A stretch of DNA of 5,874 bases from Candidatus Caldarchaeum sp. (GTDB taxonomy: Archaea > Thermoproteota > Nitrososphaeria_A > Caldarchaeales > Caldarchaeaceae). Shown in pieces: positions 1 to 4,855 of this stretch. The stretch lies in contig JANWZT010000079.1 in the NCBI GenBank assembly GCA_025054515.1, forward strand, positions 1 through 5,874, written 5' to 3'. The position numbers were made by a program, and so were the translations under genes. The notes beneath the pieces were generated by a model. It did not search any database, was not told the DNA's origin, and saw nothing but the letters and a program-made list of their open reading frames with translations. Numbering within the stretch: the stretch's first letter is position 1; every line of letters starts with the position of its first letter.

Positions 1-132
1 GTGATGTTGATTTATCATTTCAAAATTTTTGATCTTAAGCCTTACGTCGAAAGCCTTGGCCGCTTCTTCGCTGAGCGGTTTTGGTGTGTAGGATAGATAA
101 GAACCATATGTGATGATGTTTGGTTTATTCAT
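1..132 (-). CDS. Unidentified protein downstream of dprA, N-terminal 44 residues only
   Basis: An open frame runs off the left edge from an ATG at 132-130, one base after the TAA of the dprA-like gene, so the two are almost certainly co-transcribed. The visible protein begins MNKPNIITYGSYLSYTPKPL and continues with a charged stretch (SEEAAKAFDVRLKIKNFEMI). No signal peptide or membrane segment is visible. The frame is open throughout and codon use resembles the dprA gene, which supports it being real. I do not recognise the family from 44 residues. DprA homologues in accessory loci are sometimes paired with a second protein, such as the phosphoribosyltransferase-like partner in ShosTA. That pairing is only a hypothesis here and cannot be tested without the rest of the gene. 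Confidence 0.7.
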   Translation of the reverse strand, partial: MNKPNIITYGSYLSYTPKPLSEEAAKAFDVRLKIKNFEMINQHH

Positions 133-133
133 T

Positions 134-832
134 TTAAAGAGTGCTCAGTTCAAATCTGTAGCTGGGAACGACGTCAAACAAGTCGCCGAATTCATGGAGC
201 ACCTGCGCACCGTATCGAATCATCTTTTCAGGCCATTCCAAGCCCTTCTGCAACACTAAAGGCGAGATAAATAACGGCCTTCCCAGTCGAAGGGCTTCCC
301 ACCCCTGTGAAAGTGCGCCGCTTGTTTCGCCTGCTTCCACGATGACCGAGGCGTCTGAAATCAAGGCCATCGTCCGGTTCCTCATAACGAAATCCCGCGG
401 CTTGGTTCTATGCGCTGGTGGAAATTGGCTTACGGCGAGATGTTGTTGCATTATCTTCAGTTGTAGTTCCCTGTTTTCGGGCGGGTAGAATCGCGTTAGA
501 GGTGTGCCGAGAACCGCGACTGTTTTACCGCCGCTCTCTATCGCAGACCGGTGTGCGATGGTGTCTATTCCGCGGGCCAGCCCGCTCACCACGGCCACCT
601 CGTTCTTCACGAGGGCTTTCACCAGCTCTCTCGTGTATTCGGCTGCGGAAAGACTGGGAACACGTGTTCCCACAACCGCTACACGTGGGATTTTAAGGGG
701 AAGAGAAATTCCACCACAAACGTATAGTGTTTGTGGTGCATATTTTTTTTCGTAACGGTTTAGGGGGCGTCCGAGCAGCTCTTCTACAGAAAGAACTGAA
801 TACTTGAAGACGGCATCGGATACGTCTATCAC
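134..832 (-). CDS. dprA: DprA/Smf-family Rossmann-fold protein (short form)
   Basis: The 232-residue product has the DprA/Smf core motifs in order: VAVVGTR (51-57), VSGLARGIDTIAH (82-94), the TVAVLG..LTRFYPPEN segment (104-120), FVMRNR (148-153), VIVEAGETSGAL (163-174) and a closing IRYGAQVLHEFGDLF (205-219). Family knowledge: DprA binds single-stranded DNA and, in competent bacteria, loads RecA; paralogues also occur in defence loci. This protein is shorter than typical bacterial DprA of about 300-400 residues. It has only a short N-terminal extension instead of a SAM-like domain, and no C-terminal winged-helix domain. The GTG start at 832 is preferred because a TATA-like box lies 27-28 bases upstream and there is no nearby in-frame ATG. 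It is the first gene of a unit continuing into the partial gene at 132. Family assignment is sure; competence versus defence or repair role is not. Confidence 0.9.
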   Translation of the reverse strand: MIDVSDAVFKYSVLSVEELLGRPLNRYEKKYAPQTLYVCGGISLPLKIPRVAVVGTRVPSLSAAEYTRELVKALVKNEVAVVSGLARGIDTIAHRSAIESGGKTVAVLGTPLTRFYPPENRELQLKIMQQHLAVSQFPPAHRTKPRDFVMRNRTMALISDASVIVEAGETSGALSQGWEALRLGRPLFISPLVLQKGLEWPEKMIRYGAQVLHEFGDLFDVVPSYRFELSTL

Positions 833-855
833 GAAGGCTTTTTGATATGCGGTTT

Positions 856-863
856 TTTAAATA
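856..863 (-). promoter_or_regulatory. TATA box of the dprA unit
   Basis: On the minus strand TATTTAAA is centred 27-28 bases before the GTG at 832, the spacing expected if transcription begins at or within a few bases of the start codon. It overlaps the stop-codon end of the upstream D-glutamate cyclase-like gene on the same strand, so dprA probably has its own promoter although the two genes are only 32 bases apart. Confidence 0.6.
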
Positions 864-864
864 T

Positions 865-1764
865 TTAGATTGGTTGTAGCAGGTGTGCGACGGCTGATAT
901 GGCTTCGATGGGTACGCCGTCTACGCCGGGTTTGCTGGGGCCTCTGTAGGCGTCGACCGCTCCCGCTTCGAAGAGGGCTCGCGTTGTGGGGATGAGATGG
1001 TCGATGGTTTGGCGGTAGGTTTGAGGGTCTGCGATGGCCATGGCTCCGAATAATCCGAGGTCGGAAATTGATGCGGTGACGAGGACGTCGGCGGTTGTTT
1101 CGGCCGCTATGCCTTCGCCGCATCCGCATCTGCACGTCGAACCGTATGGAACGTGTTTTTCTACCGCGTGTTTTATGAGGCCCATGCCTGCTTCGTTTCC
1201 GCCGTCTCCGAAGGCGATGAAAGGCCTTTTCCAGCCGCTCATTCTTTCGAAAAGCCTGTCGACCGGCGAAGTTAGTGATGTGATGTCCTCGCCGACGCTG
1301 TTGTGGTAGCGGCCATATTCGTTGGCTCCGGGCCTTTCGACGGCGACGAAAAGGCTTGGTTTCTTCTGGTCCAACACGTTGAAAAGAATCTGTGCGGCTT
1401 CGCCGTAGGCCTGTGGAAGGCCCTTGACGATTGTTTTTCCCGCCCCGGCAGCGTCAAGCCCAGCTTTGACAACTTCTTCAAACCCTTTTTCGACGAAGAT
1501 GACCGCTTCGCCGCCCCGCAGCTCAAGCCAAAGCGAAAGCAGAACCGATGAAACCAAACCGTCCGACTCAACGGCCCCACCATACCTCGTAATCCTGAAC
1601 CCGGTGGCGACGGCGACGCAGCCGGGAACGCGTAGGAATTCGGCTGCTTTTGCGCAGAGGGGTTGTTGGGCGTGCTGTCGTGCGGCGGCGTAAAGATGTC
1701 TGACGACGCCTCTTGCGTTGTAGTCGACTGTGACGACTTTGTCGACGAATTCTTCGCGGTTCAA
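865..1764 (-). CDS. DUF4392 / D-glutamate cyclase-like protein
   Basis: With a TTG start at 1764 the product has 299 residues and begins MNREEFVDKVVTVDYNARGV. It carries the pattern of the DUF4392 family, the C-terminal catalytic part of mitochondrial D-glutamate cyclase: VATGF (52-56) and ESDG (66-69) in a substrate pocket, LFVAVERPGANEYGRYHN (138-155) followed by VGEDIT, and AFGDGGNEAGMG (184-195). Near the C-terminus lie a Cys cluster (C211, C213, C215) and TADVLVTASISDLG (224-237). Characterised members turn D-glutamate into 5-oxo-D-proline; that this archaeal protein does so is inference. The open frame extends upstream to 1944, but that part runs through hisA and has no family resemblance, so the shorter start is chosen. 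The gene diverges from hisA with 33 bases between starts. The cluster CRCGC is notable and could bind metal. Confidence 0.85.
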   Translation of the reverse strand: MNREEFVDKVVTVDYNARGVVRHLYAAARQHAQQPLCAKAAEFLRVPGCVAVATGFRITRYGGAVESDGLVSSVLLSLWLELRGGEAVIFVEKGFEEVVKAGLDAAGAGKTIVKGLPQAYGEAAQILFNVLDQKKPSLFVAVERPGANEYGRYHNSVGEDITSLTSPVDRLFERMSGWKRPFIAFGDGGNEAGMGLIKHAVEKHVPYGSTCRCGCGEGIAAETTADVLVTASISDLGLFGAMAIADPQTYRQTIDHLIPTTRALFEAGAVDAYRGPSKPGVDGVPIEAISAVAHLLQPI

Positions 1765-1766
1765 CG

Positions 1767-1773
1767 TATATAT
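1767..1773 (+). promoter_or_regulatory. TATA box of the hisAFI operon
   Basis: TATATAT is centred 28 bases before the hisA ATG at 1798, implying a leaderless or nearly leaderless transcript. It starts only three bases beyond the proposed TTG of the divergent D-glutamate cyclase-like gene. That gene's own promoter is less clear: CTAAAG on the minus strand near 1792-1797 is a weak candidate. Both promoters must share this 33-base gap, so binding of TBP/TFB on one side probably hinders the other. Confidence 0.6.
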
Positions 1774-1797
1774 CGGGTTGTTTGTGGTTTGCTTTAG

Positions 1798-2529
1798 ATG
1801 TTTCAGGTTTATGCGGCGGTGGATGTTTTGGATGGGCGTGTGGCCCGTTTGGTGCGGGGCCGTCGCGAAGACGCCGTGTTTTACGGTGGTTCGCCGGTTG
1901 ATTTTGTCCGGCGGTGGCGTGGTGAAGGTGCTGACTGGGTTCATTTGGTTGATTTGAACGCGGCTTTGGGTTTGGGCGATAACGAGGCGCTGGTTTCGGA
2001 TGTTGTGCGGGCTGTTGGTGTTCGTGTGCAGGTGGGAGGTGGTGTTAGAGATTTGGCGAAGGCGGAGCGACTCATCCGTGCTGGCGCCGAACGTGTCGTC
2101 GTCGGAAGCATCTACTACAGGTCGAGGGATGAGGCGTTGAAGATTTTACGGGTTCTCGGCGATGAACACGTGGCCGTCGCCGTCGACTTTGGGCAGGACG
2201 CTAACGTGCTTGTGCATGGATGGCGTGAACAGACATCGCTTAGTCTGGTGGATGCCGTTGAAAACGTGTTGGCTGACGGTTTCAAGCACGTTCTCGCCAC
2301 CGATGTGTTTCGCGACGGAACTCTCGCGGGAGTGAACCCGGCTGTTCTCGCCAGCGTTCCGCCGGGTTTTAGGAAGTCGGTGGTGGTGGGGGGCGGTGTC
2401 GCGTCTGTTTCGGATGTGTTGAAAATCCGTGAGATGGGGTTTGCGGGCGTGGTTTTGGGGAAGGCTCTGTATGAAGGCCGTGTGAACCTTCCCGAAGTTA
2501 GGGCCGTCATGGTTAATAGCGGCGTTTGA
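1798..2529 (+). CDS. hisA: HisA, ProFAR isomerase
   Basis: HisA (1-(5-phosphoribosyl)-5-[(5-phosphoribosylamino)methylideneamino]imidazole-4-carboxamide isomerase) performs the Amadori rearrangement that yields PRFAR. The 243-residue product is a full-length single-domain (beta-alpha)8 barrel. Visible marks are AVDVLDGRVARLVRG near the N-terminus with catalytic D9, VHLVDLNAA (48-56), the first phosphate loop VQVGGGVRD (77-85), VAVAVDFGQD with the second catalytic D130, then HGW (140-142). TDVFRDGTLAG (168-178) and the second phosphate loop VVVGGGVAS (195-203) follow. The HGW stretch and the split phosphate sites separate it from its paralogue HisF next door. The ATG is supported by the TATA box 28 bases upstream. 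It heads the hisA-hisF-hisI unit, and its stop overlaps the first possible hisF start by four bases. Codons in its first half are strongly biased to G or T in the third position. Confidence 0.97.
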   Translation: MFQVYAAVDVLDGRVARLVRGRREDAVFYGGSPVDFVRRWRGEGADWVHLVDLNAALGLGDNEALVSDVVRAVGVRVQVGGGVRDLAKAERLIRAGAERVVVGSIYYRSRDEALKILRVLGDEHVAVAVDFGQDANVLVHGWREQTSLSLVDAVENVLADGFKHVLATDVFRDGTLAGVNPAVLASVPPGFRKSVVVGGGVASVSDVLKIREMGFAGVVLGKALYEGRVNLPEVRAVMVNSGV

Positions 2530-3308
2530 ACGGATGGTTGCGGTTGCTGGCGAAGCGGATTATTCCCTGCTTGGATGTCGACGGCGGGAAGGTGGTGAAA
2601 GGCCGGAGGTTCGTGGATTTGCGTTATGCGGGCGATCCCGCTGTTCTCGCGGCCATGTATTCGGAGCAGGGAGCCGACGAACTCGTTTTCCTCGACATCA
2701 CGGCTTCTTCGCAGAAACGCGACATCCTCGTCCAAGTCGTCAAACAGGTCGCCGAAGTCATCAACATCCCCTTCACCGTCGGCGGCGGCATACGGACAGT
2801 CGATGACGCAGACCTCGTGCTACGGAACGGAGCTGACAAAGTAAGCGTCAACACGGCCGCCGTCAAAAACCCCGCCACCGTCAAACGGCTCGCCGAAACC
2901 TACGGGTCGCAGTGCGTCGTCGTCGCCGTGGACGCGAAGAAAACCAACGCCACTTCTTCGGGATATGAGGTGTTTGTTTACGGTGGTTCGTCGGCGACGG
3001 GTTTGGATGCTTTGGGTTGGGTGAAAAGGGCGGCGGAGCTCGGCGCCGGCGAGATTTTGTTGACTTCGATGGACATGGACGGGACGAAAAACGGCTACGA
3101 CATCGAGCTCACAAGACGCGTCGCCGAATCAGTCGACATCCCCGTCATCGCGAGCGGAGGAGCGGGAAAGCCGGAGCACATCCACGAAGTTTTGACGGCT
3201 GGGAAGGCCGACGCAGCCCTCGCCGCATCAATCTTCCACTACGGCGAATACAGCATCGCAGAGGTCAAACGGTTTCTCCGTGAACGTGATGTTGTGGTGA
3301 GGATGTGA
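2526..3308 (+). CDS. hisF: HisF, imidazole glycerol phosphate synthase cyclase subunit
   Basis: HisF joins ammonia from HisH to PRFAR, producing imidazole glycerol phosphate and AICAR. From the first TTG the product has 260 residues, a full (beta-alpha)8 barrel. It shows LAKRIIPCLDVDGGKVVKG (catalytic D17), LVFLDITAS (53-61), FTVGGGIRTVDD (83-94), VVVAVDAKK (131-139, catalytic D136), ILLTSMDMDGTKNGYD (177-192) and PVIASGGAGK (206-215). The start is ambiguous. TTG at 2526 overlaps the hisA stop as TTGA. TTG at 2544 gives the usual family N-terminus MLAKRIIPCLDV and places the catalytic aspartates at 11 and 130, as in the Thermotoga maritima enzyme; GGATGG at 2532-2537 could serve as its weak ribosome site. 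The partner subunit HisH is encoded on the opposite strand at 4845-5438. Wobble-base preference changes abruptly inside the gene. Confidence 0.97.
   Translation: MNGWLRLLAKRIIPCLDVDGGKVVKGRRFVDLRYAGDPAVLAAMYSEQGADELVFLDITASSQKRDILVQVVKQVAEVINIPFTVGGGIRTVDDADLVLRNGADKVSVNTAAVKNPATVKRLAETYGSQCVVVAVDAKKTNATSSGYEVFVYGGSSATGLDALGWVKRAAELGAGEILLTSMDMDGTKNGYDIELTRRVAESVDIPVIASGGAGKPEHIHEVLTAGKADAALAASIFHYGEYSIAEVKRFLRERDVVVRM
3296..3302 (+). promoter_or_regulatory. Ribosome binding site of hisI
   Basis: GGTGAGG ends two bases before the GTG start of hisI, with its GGTGA core four bases away, and matches the anti-Shine-Dalgarno pairing expected for an internal operon gene. It supports GTG at 3305 as the start and fits coupled translation, because GTGA overlaps the hisF stop. 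Confidence 0.45.
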
Positions 3309-3628
3309 AGCCCGAGGAAATCCGGTTCGACGATTCGACAGGCCTCGTCCCGGTCGTCGTCCAGCACCATAGCACGGGCGAGATACTGATGCTCGCCTAC
3401 GCCAACCTCGAAGCCGTTAAGCGTACCGTCGAAACTGGTTTCGCCCACTTCTGGAGCCGTTCACGGAGGAAACTGTGGATGAAGGGTGAAGAAAGCGGCA
3501 ACGTGATGAAGGTCAAGGAAATACGGGTTGACTGCGACGGCGACGCTTTACTCTATCTGGTTGACCCGGCTGGGCCCGCGTGCCACACCGGCCAGAAAAC
3601 CTGCTTCCACAACAGCCTCAACGTCTAG
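3305..3628 (+). CDS. hisI: HisI, phosphoribosyl-AMP cyclohydrolase
   Basis: HisI hydrolyses the adenine ring of PR-AMP to give ProFAR. The 107-residue protein is a typical stand-alone archaeal form without a fused HisE pyrophosphohydrolase. It shows TGLVPVVVQH (12-21), FWSRSRRKLWMKGEESGNV (49-67), the metal-binding VDCDGD (75-80, D76, D78 and D80) and GPACHTGQKTCF (90-101) with the zinc ligands C93 and C100 plus C77. It starts with GTG inside GTGA, overlapping the hisF stop by four bases. The 3' end is unusual: the segment from about 3571 to the TAG is repeated in decayed form at 4799-4855, next to hisH. The present C-terminus may therefore have been supplied by the inserted element rather than being original. 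All catalytic residues are intact, so the gene should be functional. Confidence 0.97.
   Translation: MKPEEIRFDDSTGLVPVVVQHHSTGEILMLAYANLEAVKRTVETGFAHFWSRSRRKLWMKGEESGNVMKVKEIRVDCDGDALLYLVDPAGPACHTGQKTCFHNSLNV
3601..3626 (+). repeat. Left direct repeat in the 3' end of hisI (putative att-like site)
   Basis: This 26-base stretch matches 4828-4853 at 24 positions, in the same orientation, 1227 bases away. The central 20 bases (3605-3624, TTCCACAACAGCCTCAACGT) are identical. Here it encodes the last residues of HisI (CFHNSLNV) up to the stop. Weaker similarity continues leftwards to about 3571. Confidence 0.85.
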
Positions 3629-3650
3629 CCGCTTGCAAAGATCTTCGCAT

Positions 3651-3666
3651 GAACAATTTATTGTTC
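3651..3666. repeat. Perfect palindrome upstream of the nuclease-like gene
   Basis: GAACAAT-TT-ATTGTTC is a 7-base perfect inverted repeat with a two-base centre. It lies 22 bases after the hisI stop and about 40 bases before the TATA box of the next gene. It could bind a dimeric repressor or form a small hairpin at the end of the his transcript. No T-run follows it, so it is not a convincing terminator. Confidence 0.4.
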
Positions 3667-3703
3667 TGCCACTATCCGCCCACCTTATTTGCGGGTGTAA
3701 TAC

Positions 3704-3710
3704 TTTTTAT
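3704..3710 (+). promoter_or_regulatory. TATA box of the nuclease-like gene
   Basis: TTTTTAT is centred 26 bases before the GTG at 3733, so the gene probably has its own leaderless transcript rather than depending on hisAFI. A second A/T element, TATAAA at 3716-3721, is too close to the start to serve a leaderless transcript. Confidence 0.5.
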
Positions 3711-3732
3711 GCATGTATAAATTCGATATTAT

Positions 3733-4611
3733 GTGCCGATATTTAGAATAGTTGACGGTAATGTGAGTGAAGGTTGTGGGCAAAGCAGGATTTCAGAGGA
3801 AAAATTGAGAAACTTGTTCGAAAGTTTTGGTCCAAAATTTTTTGAAGAGCCTGATCTCAAACTGGTTGACAGAAACGTTCCTGTTGGCATGGGTTTTATT
3901 GATGATCTAGCAGTTGACGGTGACCTACGCCCTGTGATCATTGAATATAAAGTGACCGGGGACCATGCGGCTGACGCCCTAGTTCAAGCGCTTTCTTACG
4001 CGCACCAACTGTATAATGAACAAGAGAGTTTTGCCAAGTTCATTAAAAACAAAATAAGAGTCAAGGAAGAAGATTTGGATTTTGACAACATGAGGATTTT
4101 CATTGTGGCTCCAGATTTTCCAGAGCATGTTAAGAACGCCGCGCGGGTTGTCGAACCTTTTGTGAAGCTCGTGAAATACTTATACTGCGGAAAAGAAAAC
4201 GAAGAAATCATGATAACCGAGATAATTTACGATTCTCTTAATGAGAGACAAAGAAGTTCTGCAAAGGACTACTCAATAGATTATCACTTCCAAAATAGGT
4301 ACGCAGCTATGCGTCCTGTTTTTGATAAACTGGCGGAACGTGTGAAAGCCATGCTTGATGTCCAACCATATGCTCGTAAACAATTTTTGGCATTTAAGCG
4401 AAATTACATATTCTTACTAGTCCACCCATATACAGACAGGATGGAAATTGGTCTGCATCTCGAAGGTGAGGAGCCGCCTAACCCTCCGTTTATGAAAGCC
4501 CCAGAGGGTAGGTGGGGTTCTCGTATAACGCATTTCACCAAACTTAGCAAACCAGAGGACGTGACAGAGGAATTGATGACATGGATAAGAAAGTCATACG
4601 AACTCTCATAA
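3733..4611 (+). CDS. PD-(D/E)XK nuclease-like protein with DUF5655-type C-terminal domain
   Basis: The 292-residue product has two parts. Residues 20-95 resemble the NucS/DUF91 branch of PD-(D/E)XK nucleases: a helix ISEEKLRNLFESF with E22/E23, FIDDLAVDGD with D57 or D58, VIIEYK (68-73) giving the E71-x-K73 signature, and QALSYAHQLY (85-94), where Q85 and Y89 match positions conserved after the ExK strand. Residues 215-292, from KQFLAFKRNYIFLLVHPYTD to the closing WIRKSYELS, fit the DUF5655 pattern of a beta-rich domain ending in a TWI...Y helix. The middle third is not recognised. Function, probably DNA cleavage or repair-type binding, is inferred from fold motifs. GTG at 3733 is the start; the ATG at 3731 is out of frame and stops after six codons. 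A/T-rich composition and flanking hisI repeats suggest acquisition. No methyltransferase partner is present. Confidence 0.75.
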   Translation: MPIFRIVDGNVSEGCGQSRISEEKLRNLFESFGPKFFEEPDLKLVDRNVPVGMGFIDDLAVDGDLRPVIIEYKVTGDHAADALVQALSYAHQLYNEQESFAKFIKNKIRVKEEDLDFDNMRIFIVAPDFPEHVKNAARVVEPFVKLVKYLYCGKENEEIMITEIIYDSLNERQRSSAKDYSIDYHFQNRYAAMRPVFDKLAERVKAMLDVQPYARKQFLAFKRNYIFLLVHPYTDRMEIGLHLEGEEPPNPPFMKAPEGRWGSRITHFTKLSKPEDVTEELMTWIRKSYELS

Positions 4612-4798
4612 TATCTCAGATAACTGACCTTTATCCTCCGCATCCCTTTAAACACTCCAATTGCTTGTGTAAATTTTTCACGCACAATCTCGAAAAGATT
4701 AGTCTGTAGAATTTTATTTAGCCCAGCATCTAAAGCAATAACCGTTTTGAATCAAAGAAGTAGGTTTTAGGTATTTCAAGGATGGTACTCAAGCCTCT
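4612..4798. other. Non-coding A/T-rich interval without a recognisable gene
   Basis: The 187 bases after the nuclease-like stop hold no convincing open frame on either strand. There are short T-rich runs (near 4667-4675 and 4710-4720) that could end archaeal transcription, and a weak 5-base hairpin (AATCT/AGATT, 4686-4700). Any hisI similarity beyond about 4790 is too eroded to follow by eye. Confidence 0.5.
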
Positions 4799-4855
4799 TG
4801 GGCCTGCCTGTTACACCTGTAAAACCGCTGTTTCCACAACAGCCTCAACGTTTGA
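4799..4855 (+). pseudogene. hisI: Decayed 3'-end remnant of hisI
   Basis: Read on the plus strand, TGGGCCTGCCTGTTACACC (4799-4817) parallels the hisI stretch starting at 3571 and encodes GPACYT against GPACHT in the intact gene. One codon is missing and two bases are inserted near 4817-4828. From 4829 the frame again gives CFHNSLNV and a stop, exactly the HisI ending. Differences in that last part are synonymous (TGT for TGC, GTT for GTC, TGA for TAG), so it is an old or heterologous copy, not a recent duplication or assembly artefact. No upstream part of hisI is visible, and the fragment has no start. Its last 11 bases overlap the 3' end of hisH on the other strand. Confidence 0.8.
4828..4853 (+). 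repeat. Right direct repeat, partner of the hisI 3' end
   Basis: This is the second copy of the 26-base repeat described at 3601-3626, with two mismatches and a perfect 20-base core at 4832-4851. Its right end runs into the hisH coding sequence, whose stop is at 4847-4845. Only about a third of the perfect core is protected by hisH coding, so the identity of the rest is not explained by hisH constraint. Confidence 0.85.

Larger units (their letters stand above)
3605..4831 (+). mobile_element. Putative gene-end-replacing insertion between hisI and hisH
   Basis: One repeat copy plus the interior makes a 1227-base unit. Inside is a single gene, the PD-(D/E)XK/DUF5655 protein, with its own promoter, in DNA visibly richer in A/T and with different codon use (AGA, ATA, AAA, GAA) from the his genes. 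The edges are the intact and the remnant hisI 3' ends. Integrative elements and some free-standing endonuclease genes insert at gene ends and bring a substitute end; this arrangement matches that logic. No integrase, transposase or terminal inverted repeat is visible, so the mechanism is inferred. Recombination between homologous sequences is an alternative. Confidence 0.55.

Noticed and set aside
110..116. GTGATGA resembling a C box of a C/D sRNA
   Set aside because: No CUGA D box or paired C'/D' motifs follow at suitable distance, and the site lies in coding sequence.
661..687. Two CACGTG hexamers 21 bases apart as an operator pair
   Set aside because: Both lie inside the dprA coding region where they encode part of the VAVVGTRVP motif; no supporting context.
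1765..1944. N-terminal extension of the D-glutamate cyclase-like frame to 1944
   Set aside because: It would run through the hisA promoter and first 49 codons of hisA, and the added peptide (rich in T, P, N, R and H) has no likeness to the family, which begins near NREEFVDKVV.
2115..2735. 206-codon open frame on the minus strand across hisA and hisF
   Set aside because: It is antisense to two certain genes, low in complexity (T, S, P, R) and without recognisable motifs; a by-product of G/C-rich codon use.
3629..3732. A duplicated hisH 3' end on the left side of the insertion
   Set aside because: Comparison of the bases after the hisI stop with the hisH end gives only scattered matches at about chance level.
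4404..4685. 93-codon minus-strand frame overlapping the nuclease-like gene
   Set aside because: Most of it is antisense to the better supported gene; the part outside it has no motif or promoter.
4686..4700. AATCT/AGATT hairpin as a terminator
   Set aside because: A 5-base A/T-rich stem is expected by chance and is not followed by a T-run.
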